Part shown: piece after piece, positions 5,413 through 6,049 of the stretch | Position numbering within the stretch: position 1 is the first letter of the stretch | Layout of the letters: each line of letters begins with the position of its first letter | Source: Mycobacterium sp. | Lineage (GTDB): Bacteria > Actinomycetota > Actinomycetes > Mycobacteriales > Mycobacteriaceae | NCBI GenBank assembly: GCA_018500005.2 | Contig: JAHBAP020000253.1 | Location: 1-6,049, forward strand | Length of the DNA: 6,049 nucleotides | Reading direction: 5' to 3' | Position numbers and translations under genes: made by a program | The notes under the pieces: generated by a model | The model's input: the letters and a program-made list of their open reading frames with translations, nothing else | The model's database searches: none | Told to the model about the DNA's origin: nothing

Positions 5413-6049
5413 TTACGCGCCCGAACGGTTCATCAGACCGACAATTCGCTGAAGGTCGTCTACCGAGCCGAACTCGACGACGATCTTGCCCTTCCGCTTG
5501 CCCAGACTCACCGTAACCCTGGTGTCGTACGTACTCGAGAGGCGCTCCGCGACATCCTGCAACCCGGGCATCTGGATCGGCTTGCGACGTTTCGGGCCGG
5601 CCGGCTTCTCCCCCGCACTGTTCGCCAGGGTGACAGCCTCCTCGGTCGCCCGGACTGACAACCCCTCCGCGACGATCCGCGCGGCCAGCTCCTCCTGGGC
5701 CTCCGGGCCCGCCTCGAGGGCAAGCAGCGCCCGCGCATGTCCGGCCGATAGCACCCCGGCGGCCACCCGTCGCTGCACCGGGATCGGCAACCGAAGCAGG
5801 CGGATCATATTGCTGATGACCGGACGGGACCGTCCGATCCGGCTGGCGAGTTCCTCGTGGGTGACTTCGAATTCATCGAGCAGCTGCTGATAAGCGGCCG
5901 CTTCTTCCAGAGGATTCAACTGGGCCCGGTGGATGTTCTCCAGCGGGGGTTCGCGGGGCAGGTCGCCTTCGGCCGCCTCGCGGACGATCGCCGGCACGGC
6001 GGTCAGCCCCGCCTGCTGGGCCGCCCGCCAACGCCGCTCCCCCATCACC
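5413..6049 (-). CDS. parB: Chromosome partitioning protein ParB, C-terminal part (partial at window end)
   Basis: The frame is open from the right edge to TAA (5415-5413), 211 complete residues; the N-terminus lies outside. ParB is a CTP-dependent DNA clamp that loads at parS sites near the origin and works with the ATPase ParA to segregate chromosomes. Visible: GERRWRA (fragment residues 3-9) of the nucleotide-binding region, [16 protein letters not shown] (35-50), the helix-turn-helix [20 protein letters not shown] (63-82) that reads par[13 protein letters not shown] (100-111), a Lys/Pro-rich linker (148-158) and the C-terminal dimerisation domain to residue 211. The GTG at 6048 is internal to the gene and not its start, because the conserved motif already begins two codons later. 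No parS site is present in the window. Confidence 0.96.
   Translation of the reverse strand, partial: VMGERRWRAAQQAGLTAVPAIVREAAEGDLPREPPLENIHRAQLNPLEEAAAYQQLLDEFEVTHEELASRIGRSRPVISNMIRLLRLPIPVQRRVAAGVLSAGHARALLALEAGPEAQEELAARIVAEGLSVRATEEAVTLANSAGEKPAGPKRRKPIQMPGLQDVAERLSSTYDTRVTVSLGKRKGKIVVEFGSVDDLQRIVGLMNRSGA

Noticed and set aside
1..6049. Insertion sequences, tRNA genes, CRISPR repeats or foreign islands
   Set aside because: No transposase-like frame, clover-leaf pattern or regularly spaced repeats were seen, and composition is even across the core genes.

Overview
The window looks like chromosomal DNA of a mycobacterium, or a very close mycolic-acid actinobacterium, next to the replication origin. 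It is GC-rich. The gene order murJ(mviN) - sigM - small membrane protein - trxB - trxC - cwlM - conserved acetyltransferase-like gene (reverse) - parB (reverse) matches the Rv3910-Rv3917c segment of Mycobacterium tuberculosis. Several proteins are recognisable almost residue for residue from memory (TrxB, TrxC, CwlM, the MurJ tail, the Rv3916c-like protein). No mobile element, CRISPR array or RNA gene was found.

Plus strand, left to right. The window opens inside the 3' part of murJ, encoding a Pro/Ala-rich linker, the last transmembrane helix and the extracellular discoidin-like domain of the actinobacterial lipid II flippase. After 38 bases comes sigM, an ECF sigma factor. Four bases after its stop lies a 107-residue acidic, single-pass membrane protein, at the place where M. 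tuberculosis has the roughly 250-residue anti-SigM factor (Rv3912). A promoter-like region with a good SigH/SigE-type signature leads into trxB and trxC, which overlap by four bases and encode thioredoxin reductase and thioredoxin. A 97-base spacer, with a small hairpin and a possible leaderless promoter, precedes cwlM, a pseudo-amidase that regulates peptidoglycan precursor synthesis.

Minus strand. cwlM converges on a GNAT-like gene (Rv3916c-type); the two stop codons share one CTAG. A 235-base spacer with GTCAC inverted repeats separates that gene from the 3' part of parB, which runs off the right edge.

The genes fall into three groups: cell-wall precursor control (MurJ at the left edge and CwlM, which are reported to act in one PknB-controlled network), stress and redox control (SigM and the thioredoxin pair), and chromosome segregation (ParB). 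Most of this is known biology. The clearest departure from the reference layout is the sigM partner gene, which lacks the usual cytoplasmic anti-sigma domain.
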